A DNA stretch of 53,923 nucleotides. Origin: an uncultured Eubacteriales bacterium (lineage in GTDB: Bacteria; Bacillota; Clostridia; Christensenellales; Aristaeellaceae). Positions 1 to 8,197 of the stretch are shown piece after piece. Positions within the stretch are counted from its first letter, which is position 1. Each line of letters starts with the position of its first letter. The DNA lies in contig CADBZH010000006.1 of the NCBI GenBank assembly GCA_902799045.1, positions 1-53,923 on the forward strand. The letters are read 5' to 3'. Made by a program: the position numbers and the translations under genes. The notes under the pieces were generated by a model. It was not told the DNA's origin. It searched no databases and saw only the letters and a program-made list of their open reading frames with translations.

Positions 1-80
1 TGCCCGTAGGGCGGAGAGGGGGATCTTCTCAATTCCCCAAGTTTCCGTAAAGAGCCCTTATTTCCAACTGCGCGCACGGC

Positions 81-98
81 ATGACTGCCACGAGTCAT
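81..98. repeat. Palindrome below a leftward promoter
   Basis: Perfect inverted repeat: ATGACT (81-86) and AGTCAT (93-98) around a six-base centre. It lies just downstream of the -10 box of the leftward promoter at 104-132, near the expected transcription start. It could be an operator or the first hairpin of a leader for a gene off the left edge. Confidence 0.45.
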
Positions 99-103
99 AA
101 TTA

Positions 104-132
104 ATTGTAAGATATTTATTAATAAATGTCAA
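104..132 (-). promoter_or_regulatory. Strong sigma-A-type promoter reading off the left edge
   Basis: On the minus strand TTGACA (132-127), a 17-base spacer and TACAAT (109-104). It starts directly after the stop codon of the dipeptidase gene at 133 and reads leftward out of the window. The stretch 1-103 holds no convincing gene on either strand, so this probably drives a gene beyond the edge. Confidence 0.65.
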
Positions 133-786
133 CTATTTCTTCAAATACTGGGGCGACACCGGGAATTCAAAGTAGGTTTCCGGATACGGCTCATCCTTCA
201 GGGAGAAGTGCCACCATTCACAGTCGATGGGCTGGAAGCCGTTGCGCGTCATGGCCCGCTGCAGGAACATCCTGTTTTCAAACTGCTCGTCCGTCACCGC
301 GCGGGAATCGGGATGCGAAAGCTCGCTGAACAGGTCGAAGGGGCTTCCCATATCCATTTCCCGGCCGGTGCGCATGTCCAGCAGCGTCAGGTCCACCGCG
401 CTGCCGCGGCTGTGGGAGGACTGGCTGGCGATGTAGCCCTGCTTGAACAGCTCCTGCTTTTCAAGCTCCGGATAGAAATAGGGCTTCATGCGCAGGTCGA
501 GGTCCTCGATGCCCCAGAGCACGAAGTGCTTCACGGCGCAGGCCGGCCGGTAGGCATCGAACACCTTCAGGCGATAGCCTTGGGCGTTCACCTCCCCCGC
601 CACCGCCTTCAGCGCCCGCGCCGCCTCGATGCTGAGGAGCGCCACGGGCTGCTCATAGCCGTCGATGCGATCGCCGACGAAGTTATAGGTGGAAAAGTAT
701 CGAATCTCCTGCACAATGGAGGGCACAAAGTCCGCCAGGAGCACAAAGCCGGAGGCGTCCATCGTCACCTGACGCTTGTAATCCAT
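133..786 (-). CDS. D-Ala-D-Ala dipeptidase, VanX type (peptidase M15D)
   Basis: Zinc dipeptidase of 217 aa that would hydrolyse D-alanyl-D-alanine in the cytoplasm. The family zinc motif is present as SSHSRGSAVD (residues 123-132, ligands H125 and D132). EWWH follows at 190-193, with E190 the expected base and H193 the third zinc ligand. DAYRP (77-81) holds the conserved arginine. There is no signal peptide. The length is normal for the family. No vanH, vanA or vanRS gene is nearby, so peptidoglycan recycling or nutrient use is more likely than glycopeptide resistance. It follows preA by 27 bases on the same strand, so the two may be co-transcribed. Confidence 0.9.
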   Translation of the reverse strand: MDYKRQVTMDASGFVLLADFVPSIVQEIRYFSTYNFVGDRIDGYEQPVALLSIEAARALKAVAGEVNAQGYRLKVFDAYRPACAVKHFVLWGIEDLDLRMKPYFYPELEKQELFKQGYIASQSSHSRGSAVDLTLLDMRTGREMDMGSPFDLFSELSHPDSRAVTDEQFENRMFLQRAMTRNGFQPIDCEWWHFSLKDEPYPETYFEFPVSPQYLKK

Positions 787-813
787 CGATCTTCAATCCC
801 TTCTCGGATAATG

Positions 814-2310
814 TCAGCGCGCGACGCGCTTCCTGGAGGGCGTGATGGCCCTCTGGGGGCAGACCAGCAGGCAAAGGTGGCACCCGACGCACTTCCTGCC
901 GTCCAGCACCGGTTGGCGCGCTTCGTTCAGGCGGAGCGCCTGGTGCCCTCCGTCGGCGCAGGAGATCACGCAGCGGCCACAGCCGACGCATCGCTCGCGA
1001 TTAAACCTGGGGAACACGACCGTGTCGCGCTCCAGCGCGTCCGTCGTGGGGTCGAGCGCGTCCAGGCCCAGCCCGACCGCCTGCTTGACGCCGGGAAAGC
1101 CCTTCTCCGCGAGGTAGAGGTTCAGGCCCTCCTTCAGATCGTCGATGATGCGATAGCCGTACTGCATCACGGCGGTGGTCACCTGGATGGAGCCGCCGCC
1201 CAGCAGGATGAACTCCAGCGCGTCCTGCCAGGTCTCCACGCCGCCCATGGCGGTAAGGTGCATGCCCTGAAGCGCGGGGTTCTTGCCAAGCTCCGCGATG
1301 AAGCGCAGGGCGATGGGCTTCACGGCGTTGCCGCTGTAGCCGCCCACGGCGCTCTGGCCGTGCACGGCGGGCTGCGCCACGAAGGTGTGCAGATTGACGC
1401 CCGTCACGGACTTGATGGTGTTGATGGCGGCGATGCCGTCCGCGCCGCCCCGGCGCGCCGCCTCCGCCGCGGGGCTCATGCTCGCCACGTTCGGCGTCAG
1501 CTTTGCCAGCACCGGGATGTGGCAGGCCCGCTTGGCCGCAGCGGTGAAGCGCTCCACCAGCTCCGGCACCTGCCCAATGTCCGACCCCAGGCCGCCTTCG
1601 GCCATGTTGGGGCAGGAGAAGTTCAGCTCGATGGCGTCCGCGCCGTTTTCCTCGCAGAGGCGGGCCAGCGTTCCCCACTCGGCCTCGTCCTGACCCATGA
1701 TGGACGCGAGGATGAACTTGTTCGGATACTTCGCCTTCAGGCGGCGGAAGATCTCCATGTTTTCCGCCACGCTGTGGTCGGAGAGCTGCTCGATGTTCTT
1801 GAAGCCCACGATGCTGCCGCCGTCGCCGGTGAGCGCGGAGAAGCGCGGCGAGGCCTCATGGATGTCCATCGAGCAGATAGTCTTGAAGCAGGCGCCCGCC
1901 CACCCCGCGTCGAAGGCCCGGGCGCACATGTCATACGTGCTGGCCACCACGGAGGAGGAGAGCAGGAACGGGTTTTCCAGCGGGATGCCACAGAGATCGC
2001 ACTTCAGGCGCGCCTCGTCCTCCGGCAGGGGCGTTTCCGCCACGGGAAGCACTTCGTCGCGCAGCTTTCGGATGAGGCCGCGTATGGGTACCTGGCCCGG
2101 ACGCACACACGCGCGTTCACAGGGCGCGTCGCAATCCGCACAGCGATCCGCCTCAAGCCGGTGCGCCGCTCCCTGCTCGTTCCGAAACCAGATGCTGCGC
2201 AGCAATCCGGAGGGGTTCAGCGCTTCGCAGGCTGCGTCGCAGGGCGCGTCGGCGCACAGGGCGCATCGGATCATATCGCTTCGTTGAATGATGGGAGTGT
2301 TCTGAATCAT
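814..2310 (-). CDS. preA: NAD-dependent dihydropyrimidine dehydrogenase subunit PreA with extra N-terminal Fe-S domain
   Basis: 498 aa. Residues about 104-420 are a dihydroorotate-dehydrogenase-like FMN barrel (NFSCPN, GGVETWQDALEF). The C-terminus has two [4Fe-4S] motifs (CVGCGRCVISC and CVGCHLCLLVCP). PreA reduces uracil or thymine with its partner PreT. Here about 90 residues precede the barrel and carry two CX2CX4CX3C clusters (C16, C19, C24, C28 and C57, C60, C64, C68), resembling the N-terminal Fe-S domain of PreT or animal DPYD. The FAD/NAD(P)H domain that normally follows it is missing, and no preT is adjacent. The start has AGGAGGG about ten bases upstream. It could also be a related DHOD-like oxidoreductase of other specificity. 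Confidence 0.85.
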   Translation of the reverse strand: MIQNTPIIQRSDMIRCALCADAPCDAACEALNPSGLLRSIWFRNEQGAAHRLEADRCADCDAPCERACVRPGQVPIRGLIRKLRDEVLPVAETPLPEDEARLKCDLCGIPLENPFLLSSSVVASTYDMCARAFDAGWAGACFKTICSMDIHEASPRFSALTGDGGSIVGFKNIEQLSDHSVAENMEIFRRLKAKYPNKFILASIMGQDEAEWGTLARLCEENGADAIELNFSCPNMAEGGLGSDIGQVPELVERFTAAAKRACHIPVLAKLTPNVASMSPAAEAARRGGADGIAAINTIKSVTGVNLHTFVAQPAVHGQSAVGGYSGNAVKPIALRFIAELGKNPALQGMHLTAMGGVETWQDALEFILLGGGSIQVTTAVMQYGYRIIDDLKEGLNLYLAEKGFPGVKQAVGLGLDALDPTTDALERDTVVFPRFNRERCVGCGRCVISCADGGHQALRLNEARQPVLDGRKCVGCHLCLLVCPQRAITPSRKRVAR

Positions 2311-2442
2311 CTGTCGTATCCCTCCTGTCGTCGCGTCGAAGCTTGATTGGGTTTCCAGGTAGCGGGAAATGCTGTATGAAGGTCATCAGGCGGCACCCAA
2401 TGCGCTTCTGGGCCTATCAGAAGCACGCTTTATAAAGGAAAC

Positions 2443-2473
2443 GCCCGCATCCAGGCACGGTCCGGCTGCGGGC
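2443..2473 (-). terminator. Probable terminator of the partner-switch operon
   Basis: Inverted repeat GCCCGCA (2443-2449) and TGCGGGC (2467-2473) directly after the stop of the LURP-one-related gene. On the minus strand it is followed by GTTTCCTTT, a weak U-rich tail. A second small hairpin (GCTTCTG 2404-2410, CAGAAGC 2418-2424) lies between it and preA. Confidence 0.5.
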
Positions 2474-2479
2474 AATCGG

Positions 2480-3091
2480 TCATCCGTTGTTGGAGGAGGA
2501 CGAGGAATAGGAAGAGGAGGACGCTGCCGCCTCGCGGTCCTTGACCATATGCTGGAGCGTGACCAGTATGGCGACGACCTTGTCCTCGAACTCCGGCCGA
2601 TAGATATCGATGCAATACTTGTCGTGGATCGAGATCGCCTTCTGTCCGATGACGGCGATGACGCTGTCGTCCACGTCGTAAAGCTCGAAGTTCAGGCCGA
2701 TGATGTTTCCGCGCAGCTGCCAGCCGAGGCCCTCGATGTTGTTGATGTCCTTCACCAGGTGCAGCAGCTCCGTCGACACCTCAAACACCGTGCCGTCCGC
2801 CATCGTGATGAAGTGGCGCTGGTGCAGCGTGAGGATCTTCCGCTCAATGTGGGCCACGTGGCTCCCGTCCGCGCGGTTGACGTCCGTCTTGTCGTGCAGC
2901 GAGGGGAACTTCGTATTCGCTTCATAGACCACGCGCTCCTGGGCGTCGGTGATGTCGATGTGCTTGTGCAGCGTGAAGACCTTCGACGTGGTGAACAGCG
3001 AATGGGACGGTTCACCGAATCGGGCGACATTGTTCACGTTCGCGGATTCACCTGCTTCCCGAAAGCGGTGATACTTGGATAAAGAACCCAT
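2480..3091 (-). CDS. LURP-one-related (tubby-C-like fold) family protein
   Basis: 203 aa, cytoplasmic, no signal peptide. Repeated strand motifs such as SLFTTSKVFTLHKHIDI, VAHIERKILTLHQRHFI and IGQKAISIHDKYCIDIY fit the beta-barrel of the LURP-one-related/YxjI family, relatives of phospholipid scramblases and tubby proteins. The family's molecular role in bacteria is largely unknown. The last 20 residues are a low-complexity Ser/Asn tail (about 185-203). It is the last gene of a six-gene operon starting near 8.1 kb and lies 30 bases after the degenerate RsbW-like gene. Confidence 0.75.
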   Translation of the reverse strand: MGSLSKYHRFREAGESANVNNVARFGEPSHSLFTTSKVFTLHKHIDITDAQERVVYEANTKFPSLHDKTDVNRADGSHVAHIERKILTLHQRHFITMADGTVFEVSTELLHLVKDINNIEGLGWQLRGNIIGLNFELYDVDDSVIAVIGQKAISIHDKYCIDIYRPEFEDKVVAILVTLQHMVKDREAAASSSSYSSSSSNNG

Positions 3092-3121
3092 ATCCGCGCC
3101 TCCCCCTGTCGTTTCAGCCGA

Positions 3122-3745
3122 TCAGAATCGCTTCTTGATGATCATGTCGATCCGGTCGCCCTTGACGCCCACGACCACGTCGTCCGCGATCTTGCCGACG
3201 ATGGATTTTTCCAGCTCGTCCCAGGCCTCTTCCGCCGCGCCGTTTACGCCGCGGGCCTGGTCCAGGCCGTTGCGGTAGGTCTGCAAGGTCCAGATCGTCA
3301 TCATATCGCTGTTGGCGGAAAGCACGGTCGGCGTATGCACGATGCCATAGTGCATGGTCTCCTGCCCATAGGCGTCCATCGTGCGGCTGGCGCTGCGCAG
3401 CGTGCCGGTGATCACCTCGCCCAGCTTCGCCATGAAGCCCTTGGTCGAGGCGTTTTTGCCGCTGCTGGACACGGAGAGCAGCTCGTCCTTCTTGTCCGCG
3501 TTCATGTCCGCCGTGGCCTCGAAGTGGATCTCGCAGGCCTTGCCGTCAGCCACAAACCAGATCTGGCCGTAGAATTCGTCCAGCATGGTCTTGGCCATGC
3601 CCAGTGTCTCCTCCACCAGCAGTTCCAGGCGCAGGGTGTCCCGCGCGTCCAGTTTGGCCTTCGAGGCAAAATCCTCCGTGGCATAGCGCGCCGCGGCCAT
3701 GCGCTCGGCGTCGCTGTTGAGCATGAACTTATCCGATACCATCAT
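3122..3745 (-). CDS. Degenerate RsbW-like (GHKL-fold) protein
   Basis: 207 aa. The N-terminal region, with RLELLVEETLGMAKTML at about 38-54, aligns by eye with the N-box helix of RsbW/SpoIIAB anti-sigma kinases. The N-box asparagine and the usual glycine-rich ATP-lid motifs are not visible. A long middle part (about 75-180) has no match I recognise. Its neighbours in the same operon are a true RsbW-like kinase and a STAS protein, so I infer a partner-switch component that has lost kinase activity. The start follows GGAGG by eight bases. The family assignment is tentative. Confidence 0.55.
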   Translation of the reverse strand: MMVSDKFMLNSDAERMAAARYATEDFASKAKLDARDTLRLELLVEETLGMAKTMLDEFYGQIWFVADGKACEIHFEATADMNADKKDELLSVSSSGKNASTKGFMAKLGEVITGTLRSASRTMDAYGQETMHYGIVHTPTVLSANSDMMTIWTLQTYRNGLDQARGVNGAAEEAWDELEKSIVGKIADDVVVGVKGDRIDMIIKKRF

Positions 3746-3763
3746 ATTGGGTTCCTCCGGTTG

Positions 3764-5692
3764 TTATTTCGCCGCAAATAGTTTGTCGGTGTTGATCGCG
3801 TAGTTCTCATCCAGCTCCGGAAGGTCCACGGGGAGCACGCCGTTCGCCTCGCCCATGCCGAAGCAGGCGCACAGCGCCGCCGGCAGGTTCGGCGCGCAGG
3901 CGCTGCCCGCGCCCGTCTCCGGGGGCACGGCGCGCAACGGTGAGGCGCCGTAGGTCAACAGCACGGCGTCGGCCTCTGGGAATCGCGCGGCGTCGTAGGG
4001 CAGCTGGCAGGACACGAGGATCACGGGCTTGCCGATGGCGTGCCGAGCTTCGATGATCTGGTCGAAGATCGCCGTGGAGAAGCCGTCGCTGCTGTTGGGG
4101 TCGAGGCAGGCCGCCTTGTACATCCGGTGCACCAGCACCACATGATCCGCCTTTGAGGCAGCCTGAAGGCATTGCTCGCCATTTTCGGCGTCGTTCGTCA
4201 TCACGGTGATCGACTCGCCGACATCGCCCAGCATCTGCTTCGCCCATTCGCCGGTACCGGCGCGGCTGGCGCAGGAATCGGCAAACAGGACAAGCGCTGT
4301 CTCGCCGTCGCCCATATGAATCGGGAACGCGCCGTCTTCATTCTTCAGGAGCGTGTTGGCCCTTTCGGCCAGCTCCCAGGCCGCCTGGCGGTGCGCGTCG
4401 CTGCCGCAGCCGTTGACCGCTGCCTCGACCTGCGCGTCCGTGACGGTGAAATCAATCCGATCCAGCAAACCGTACTTCTGCTTGAGTGTCAGGATCTGCC
4501 GCACGGATTCGTCGATGCGCGCCTCGTCGATTGCGCCGCTTTGAACCAGGCGAACCGCCGCGTCCACCATGGCCTTGTTCCTGCGGAATTGGTTGGTGTC
4601 CGAGATTTCCGGCAGGATCAGCATGTCCACGCCGGCGTTGATGGTCAGACGCAGGATATCCTCGTCGGTGAAATGGTCGTGGATCGCGGCCATGTCCAGC
4701 GCGTCGGAGACCACTACGCCATTGAAGCCCATGTCGTCCCGGAGGATATCCTTCAGGATCGTCCGGCTCATGGTGGCGGGCAGACAGATCTCCTCCCCGG
4801 TGGAGACGGAGGTGTAGGTCTCCTTCTCGATCTGGGGATACTGGATGTGCGCGGTCATCACCATGTCCGCGCCCGCGTCGATGGCCGCCTGGAAGGGCAC
4901 GAGCTCGAAGGCCTTCAGCGCTTCATAGGTGCTGTCGATGCGCGGCAGGCCAGTGTGGCTGTCTGTGTCGGTATTGCCGTGGCCGGGAAAGTGCTTCACC
5001 GTGGCAATGGCGCCCTGGCTGTGCAGGCCTTCGATGTAGGCGACGCCGTATTCGGACACCGTCTCCGGCACATCCGAAAAGGCGCGTACGCCGATGATCG
5101 GGTTGTTGGCGTTGTTGTTCGTGTCCATCACCGGCGCGAAGTTGGTGTTGATGCCCACCCATTTAAGCTCCTCGCCGTAGATCGCGGCCATCGCCCGGGC
5201 GTTTGCGGGGTCGCCGGTGGCGGTCAGGGCCATGTTGCCAACGCCGGTGGTGCCGAAGCGGAGGCGGGCGACGCTGCCGCCGCCCTCCTGATCGGCGGCC
5301 ACGATCATCGGAAGACCGCCGCCAGCCTGGTTCTCCGCCTGAAGGTCCGCCACGAGACGCAGCGTCTGTTCGGCATCCTGGCAATTCTCCGCATACAGCA
5401 GCGTGCCGCCGAAGTGATAGTCGTGCAGGCAGGCGCGAATATCGTCGTTCAACTCCGTGATGTTGATCGCTTCGGGCGCTTCGGCCGCTTCAGCATCCTC
5501 CGGCGCCTCCTCGGGCACTTCCTTCCAGATCCTGAAGGAGACGATCATCATCTGGCCGACCTTTTCCTCCAGCGTCATGTTGCCGATCAGCGCGTCGATC
5601 TCCGTGGCATCCGCGGTTTCGCCGATCGCCGCGGTGGGCAGCAGCGCGGCGGCCAGCACCAGCGCAAGAAGCAAAGCAAATCCGCGTCTCAT
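3764..5692 (-). CDS. Secreted glycoside hydrolase family 3 (beta-N-acetylhexosaminidase-like)
   Basis: 642 aa with a signal peptide (about residues 1-24, MRRGFALLLALVLAAALLPT then AIGETA). It carries the NagZ-type hallmark KHFPGHG (233-239) with DSH (244-246), and the nucleophile aspartate in VVVSDALDM (D330). A C-terminal GH3 domain follows from about 430. NagZ-type GH3 enzymes release N-acetylglucosamine from peptidoglycan or chitin fragments. The export signal puts this one outside the membrane. An acidic insert (about 60-78, EEAPEDAEAAEAPEA) near the N-terminus is unusual. It sits inside the partner-switch operon, with AGGAG six bases before the ATG. Confidence 0.9.
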   Translation of the reverse strand: MRRGFALLLALVLAAALLPTAAIGETADATEIDALIGNMTLEEKVGQMMIVSFRIWKEVPEEAPEDAEAAEAPEAINITELNDDIRACLHDYHFGGTLLYAENCQDAEQTLRLVADLQAENQAGGGLPMIVAADQEGGGSVARLRFGTTGVGNMALTATGDPANARAMAAIYGEELKWVGINTNFAPVMDTNNNANNPIIGVRAFSDVPETVSEYGVAYIEGLHSQGAIATVKHFPGHGNTDTDSHTGLPRIDSTYEALKAFELVPFQAAIDAGADMVMTAHIQYPQIEKETYTSVSTGEEICLPATMSRTILKDILRDDMGFNGVVVSDALDMAAIHDHFTDEDILRLTINAGVDMLILPEISDTNQFRRNKAMVDAAVRLVQSGAIDEARIDESVRQILTLKQKYGLLDRIDFTVTDAQVEAAVNGCGSDAHRQAAWELAERANTLLKNEDGAFPIHMGDGETALVLFADSCASRAGTGEWAKQMLGDVGESITVMTNDAENGEQCLQAASKADHVVLVHRMYKAACLDPNSSDGFSTAIFDQIIEARHAIGKPVILVSCQLPYDAARFPEADAVLLTYGASPLRAVPPETGAGSACAPNLPAALCACFGMGEANGVLPVDLPELDENYAINTDKLFAAK

Positions 5693-5717
5693 TTTCTACT
5701 CCTCGATGTTCAGTGGA

Positions 5718-6014
5718 TTATTCGATATTCAGGATGTCGATGAAGCCGGTCACATCAAACACCTCGCGGACGATATCGTTGACGTTCGTCACCTTCATGC
5801 CGCCCTTGGGAGCCATGACCTTGTGGGCGCTCAGCAGCACGCGCAGGCCTGCGGAGGAGATGTACTCCAGCTTGGCAAAGTCCATCGTCAGCTCGGTGGC
5901 GGCGGGAAGCAGGTCCTTCATTTCCTTTTCGAGTTCCGGCGCGGTGGTGGTGTCGAGGCGGCCCTCCAGGGCGATGGTCAGGGCGGTTCCGTTCTGAGTC
6001 TTGGTGATGTTCAT
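5718..6014 (-). CDS. STAS-domain anti-sigma factor antagonist (RsbV/SpoIIAA-like)
   Basis: 98 aa, a whole STAS domain. The phosphorylation loop is YISSAGLRVLL with candidate serines 53 and 54. Proteins of this family bind an anti-sigma kinase when unphosphorylated and release its target. It lies 87 bases after the RsbW-like kinase gene and 26 bases before the GH3 gene. The RBS is AAGGAGGAAAA. The presumed partner is the kinase at 6101-6511. No sigma factor gene is in the operon, so the released target is unknown. Confidence 0.9.
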   Translation of the reverse strand: MNITKTQNGTALTIALEGRLDTTTAPELEKEMKDLLPAATELTMDFAKLEYISSAGLRVLLSAHKVMAPKGGMKVTNVNDIVREVFDVTGFIDILNIE

Positions 6015-6100
6015 GGTTTTTCCTCCTTAATGAATTCTGTTGTCACATGGCCTGAGCGGCCGGTTGCAGAGGTGGCGTTCGACAGGTATCCCGAAGCACC

Positions 6101-6511
6101 TCATCCAATTTTCTTGACGATCGTCAGTACGTTGCGGTCATTCTCCCGGCGATAGACGACGTCGTCCATCGTCTTTTTTACAAGGAAGATGCCCAGTCCG
6201 CCGATCTGGCGCTCCTCCGCCGAGAGCGTGACGTTCGGGTCCGGCTTCGCGAGCGGATCGAACGGCGCGCCGGCGTCGATGAACGTGATGGACGCCATGT
6301 GCGTGGCTTCGTCATATTCAAAGCGCACGACGGCGTCGCCCACTTCACCGGAGTAGGCATAGAACGCGATGTTGCCAAACAGCTCGTCGATGGCCACATC
6401 GATTTGCGTCTGAGCGCGGAGCGGGCAGTCCAGGGCTTCCAGCTCCATGTCGATAAACTCTGTCACCTGCGGAATGTTTTCTACCATTGCCTTGACGGTG
6501 ATTTCCTTCAA
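6101..6511 (-). CDS. RsbW-like serine kinase/anti-sigma factor
   Basis: 136 aa GHKL ATPase of the HATPase_c_2 type. The N-box is IDVAIDELFGNIAFYA (about 38-53), the first glycine box is FIDAGAPFDP, and the ATP lid is GGLGIFLVKKTMDD. Family members bind a sigma factor or other target and phosphorylate the STAS antagonist encoded next door. The start codon is TTG at 6511, right after a long purine-rich stretch (GGGGAGGGGAGAGG). The next ATG, eight codons on, has a weaker site. It follows the HAD gene by 39 bases. Confidence 0.85.
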   Translation of the reverse strand: MKEITVKAMVENIPQVTEFIDMELEALDCPLRAQTQIDVAIDELFGNIAFYAYSGEVGDAVVRFEYDEATHMASITFIDAGAPFDPLAKPDPNVTLSAEERQIGGLGIFLVKKTMDDVVYRRENDRNVLTIVKKIG

Positions 6512-6550
6512 GACCTCTCCCCTCCCCTCGTTATGATTTCTGTATGGCCG

Positions 6551-8005
6551 TCATTCACCGCTATAGAACTCGGTGGTGGTCGGATTGGCCTGGATCAGCA
6601 CGGAGCTCTGGTTGAATACCTCCAGCAACTCGTCCGCCGCTGCGTGCACCGCGTCCAGCGTGGTATCGGACAGGGAGATCACCAGGGTGTACTCCTGGTA
6701 GGCTGTGCCGTCGTCGCCCAGCCAGCCGCCCTCGGCATCCTGGATGGTGTAGCCGCCGAAGTGGTTCAGCAGGATGGTCTTCGCCTGCTCCATGGCCTCC
6801 GCCTGGGTGAACACGGGCTTGTTGGTGTCCTTGTCGTTGGTGCCGAGGTACATCACGTACTGCACGTCGCCCTCGCTCTCCGCCTCCGCCTCCGCAGCCT
6901 CAACGGGGGTGATGTTCTCCGCGAGGTCGTCCAGCCAGTGGAATTCGTTGGTCTTGACCACGTCCTCGCCGTAGATGGTCTTCCAGTCGTCATGCATGGA
7001 GATCACGGTAAAGCCCATGCCCTCCCACTTCTCGCGCAGCTCGGGGCCCTTGTCGGGATTGCCGTAGTCGCGCTCGCCGTCGTCGGCGATCAGCTGGAAG
7101 GCCGCGCTCCTGTACTCGTTGTTGTAGAGCGCATAGTTGTGCATGCTCACGTCGCCGGAGCTGTTGCCGAAGGAGAGCACCGGCTGGCGGCCGATCTCCT
7201 GGGCGATCTGCAGCACCTTGTTGGTCTTCAGGTTCTTGATGAGCAGCCTGTCCGTGCGCACCAGCGTGTCATTGTTGGCGTACACGTAGTTCAGGCCGTC
7301 GGCGTCGCCCTGGTGGGTGGCCTCCAGCGCCACGTCCATGCCGATGATCTGATCGTAGGGAATGTCGATCATGCCCTCGATGAACGTGCGGCAGATGAAG
7401 CGGTCGCTGCCGGAGCAGATGTAGCACTTGAAGCCGTTGTCCTGCAGGTATTCGATGACCTCAATCATGGGCAGATAGAAGGACTCGGCGTAGGTCATGC
7501 CGTCAAAGCCGTCCGCCTCGCGCACGATCTGGCGGGTGACAAAGTCCGCAAACTCATTGACGGTCATGCCCGAGTAGGCCTTCGCCGCGTGGGTGGCGTG
7601 CAGCATGTCCATGCCGTCCGGGAACGACCGGTCCAAAGCGCAGTCGCGCAGCATGCGGCCAAACTCCAGCATCTCCGCGTCCGGCGCGTAGGTCGGGTCC
7701 GCCAGGATGCGGCGGGCCAGCAGATAGTACTCAAGATACGTGGGGTTCAGCTCGGCACAGAGCGTGCCGTCCATATCGAAGGTGGCGATGCGATCCTCCC
7801 GGGGGATGTAGTCGGGCGACTCCTCGTCCGTCACCGCCTCGACATACTCGATCAGCGCGTTCAGCGAGGGCGCGTCGGAGTTCCACAGCTCAAACGGTGC
7901 TTCCCCGTCGGCTTCCTCGGCCAGCGCGAAGCCGGACAGCGCGGAGACCGCCAGCAGCAGGGCAACCAGCAGGGCCAGCAGGGTCGTTCCCTTGTTCTTC
8001 ATCAT
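6551..8005 (-). CDS. Secreted HAD-superfamily phosphatase with C-terminal DUF3574-like domain
   Basis: 484 aa. The signal peptide (about 1-29) ends near FALAEEADG. HAD motif I is ATFDMDGTLCAE (D77 nucleophile, D79), motif II includes CYICSGSDRF, and motif IV is SFGNSSGDVSM. A long cap lies between motifs I and II. After an acidic linker (EAAEAEAESEGD) the last 115 residues contain YLGTNDKD and GGYTIQDAEGGWLGDDG, resembling the DUF3574 family, which usually occurs as a stand-alone secreted protein. The substrate is unknown. It is the first gene of the operon behind the promoter at 8102-8130. GAGGAGG lies seven bases before the tandem ATGATG start. Confidence 0.8.
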   Translation of the reverse strand: MMKNKGTTLLALLVALLLAVSALSGFALAEEADGEAPFELWNSDAPSLNALIEYVEAVTDEESPDYIPREDRIATFDMDGTLCAELNPTYLEYYLLARRILADPTYAPDAEMLEFGRMLRDCALDRSFPDGMDMLHATHAAKAYSGMTVNEFADFVTRQIVREADGFDGMTYAESFYLPMIEVIEYLQDNGFKCYICSGSDRFICRTFIEGMIDIPYDQIIGMDVALEATHQGDADGLNYVYANNDTLVRTDRLLIKNLKTNKVLQIAQEIGRQPVLSFGNSSGDVSMHNYALYNNEYRSAAFQLIADDGERDYGNPDKGPELREKWEGMGFTVISMHDDWKTIYGEDVVKTNEFHWLDDLAENITPVEAAEAEAESEGDVQYVMYLGTNDKDTNKPVFTQAEAMEQAKTILLNHFGGYTIQDAEGGWLGDDGTAYQEYTLVISLSDTTLDAVHAAADELLEVFNQSSVLIQANPTTTEFYSGE

Positions 8006-8101
8006 TCGAAGTCCTCCTCACAATGCTTTGTCCAACAGGGCCGTCTGCCGTTCGCGACCGATGGATCGGGGCGCGGAGCCGGTGCGGTACCCATTTATAC
8101 C

Positions 8102-8130
8102 ATTATACAATATTTTGCCGCCCGTGTCGA
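8102..8130 (-). promoter_or_regulatory. Promoter of the HAD/partner-switch/GH3 operon
   Basis: On the minus strand TCGACA (8130-8125), a 17-base spacer and a perfect TATAAT (8107-8102), about 97 bases before the HAD start codon. It is placed to transcribe the six genes 8005 to 2480. Confidence 0.7.
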
Positions 8131-8177
8131 CTGACTGCGGCCCAAAAATCAAAAAATATTTCACCGCATCGGGAAAC

Positions 8178-8197
8178 GGCGACGCTATCGCGTCGCC
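8178..8197 (-). terminator. Hairpin overlapping the stop codon of the GGDEF fragment
   Basis: GGCGACGC (8178-8185), loop of four, GCGTCGCC (8190-8197): a perfect 8-bp stem that includes the stop codon of the leftward gene. On the minus strand GTTTCCC follows immediately, and TATTTTTTGATTTTT about 20 bases later. It is a plausible but not textbook terminator. Confidence 0.4.

Noticed and set aside
133-786. Vancomycin resistance determinant
   Set aside because: VanX-type dipeptidases occur widely outside resistance clusters, and no vanH, ligase or regulator gene is adjacent.
208-2346. Long plus-strand open frame (712 codons) opposite the dipeptidase and preA genes
   Set aside because: It is the antisense shadow of two clear genes. 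The protein is Arg/His/Ala-rich with no motif. The same holds for the long plus-strand frames at 13825-16203, 16569-19394 and 44536-47301.
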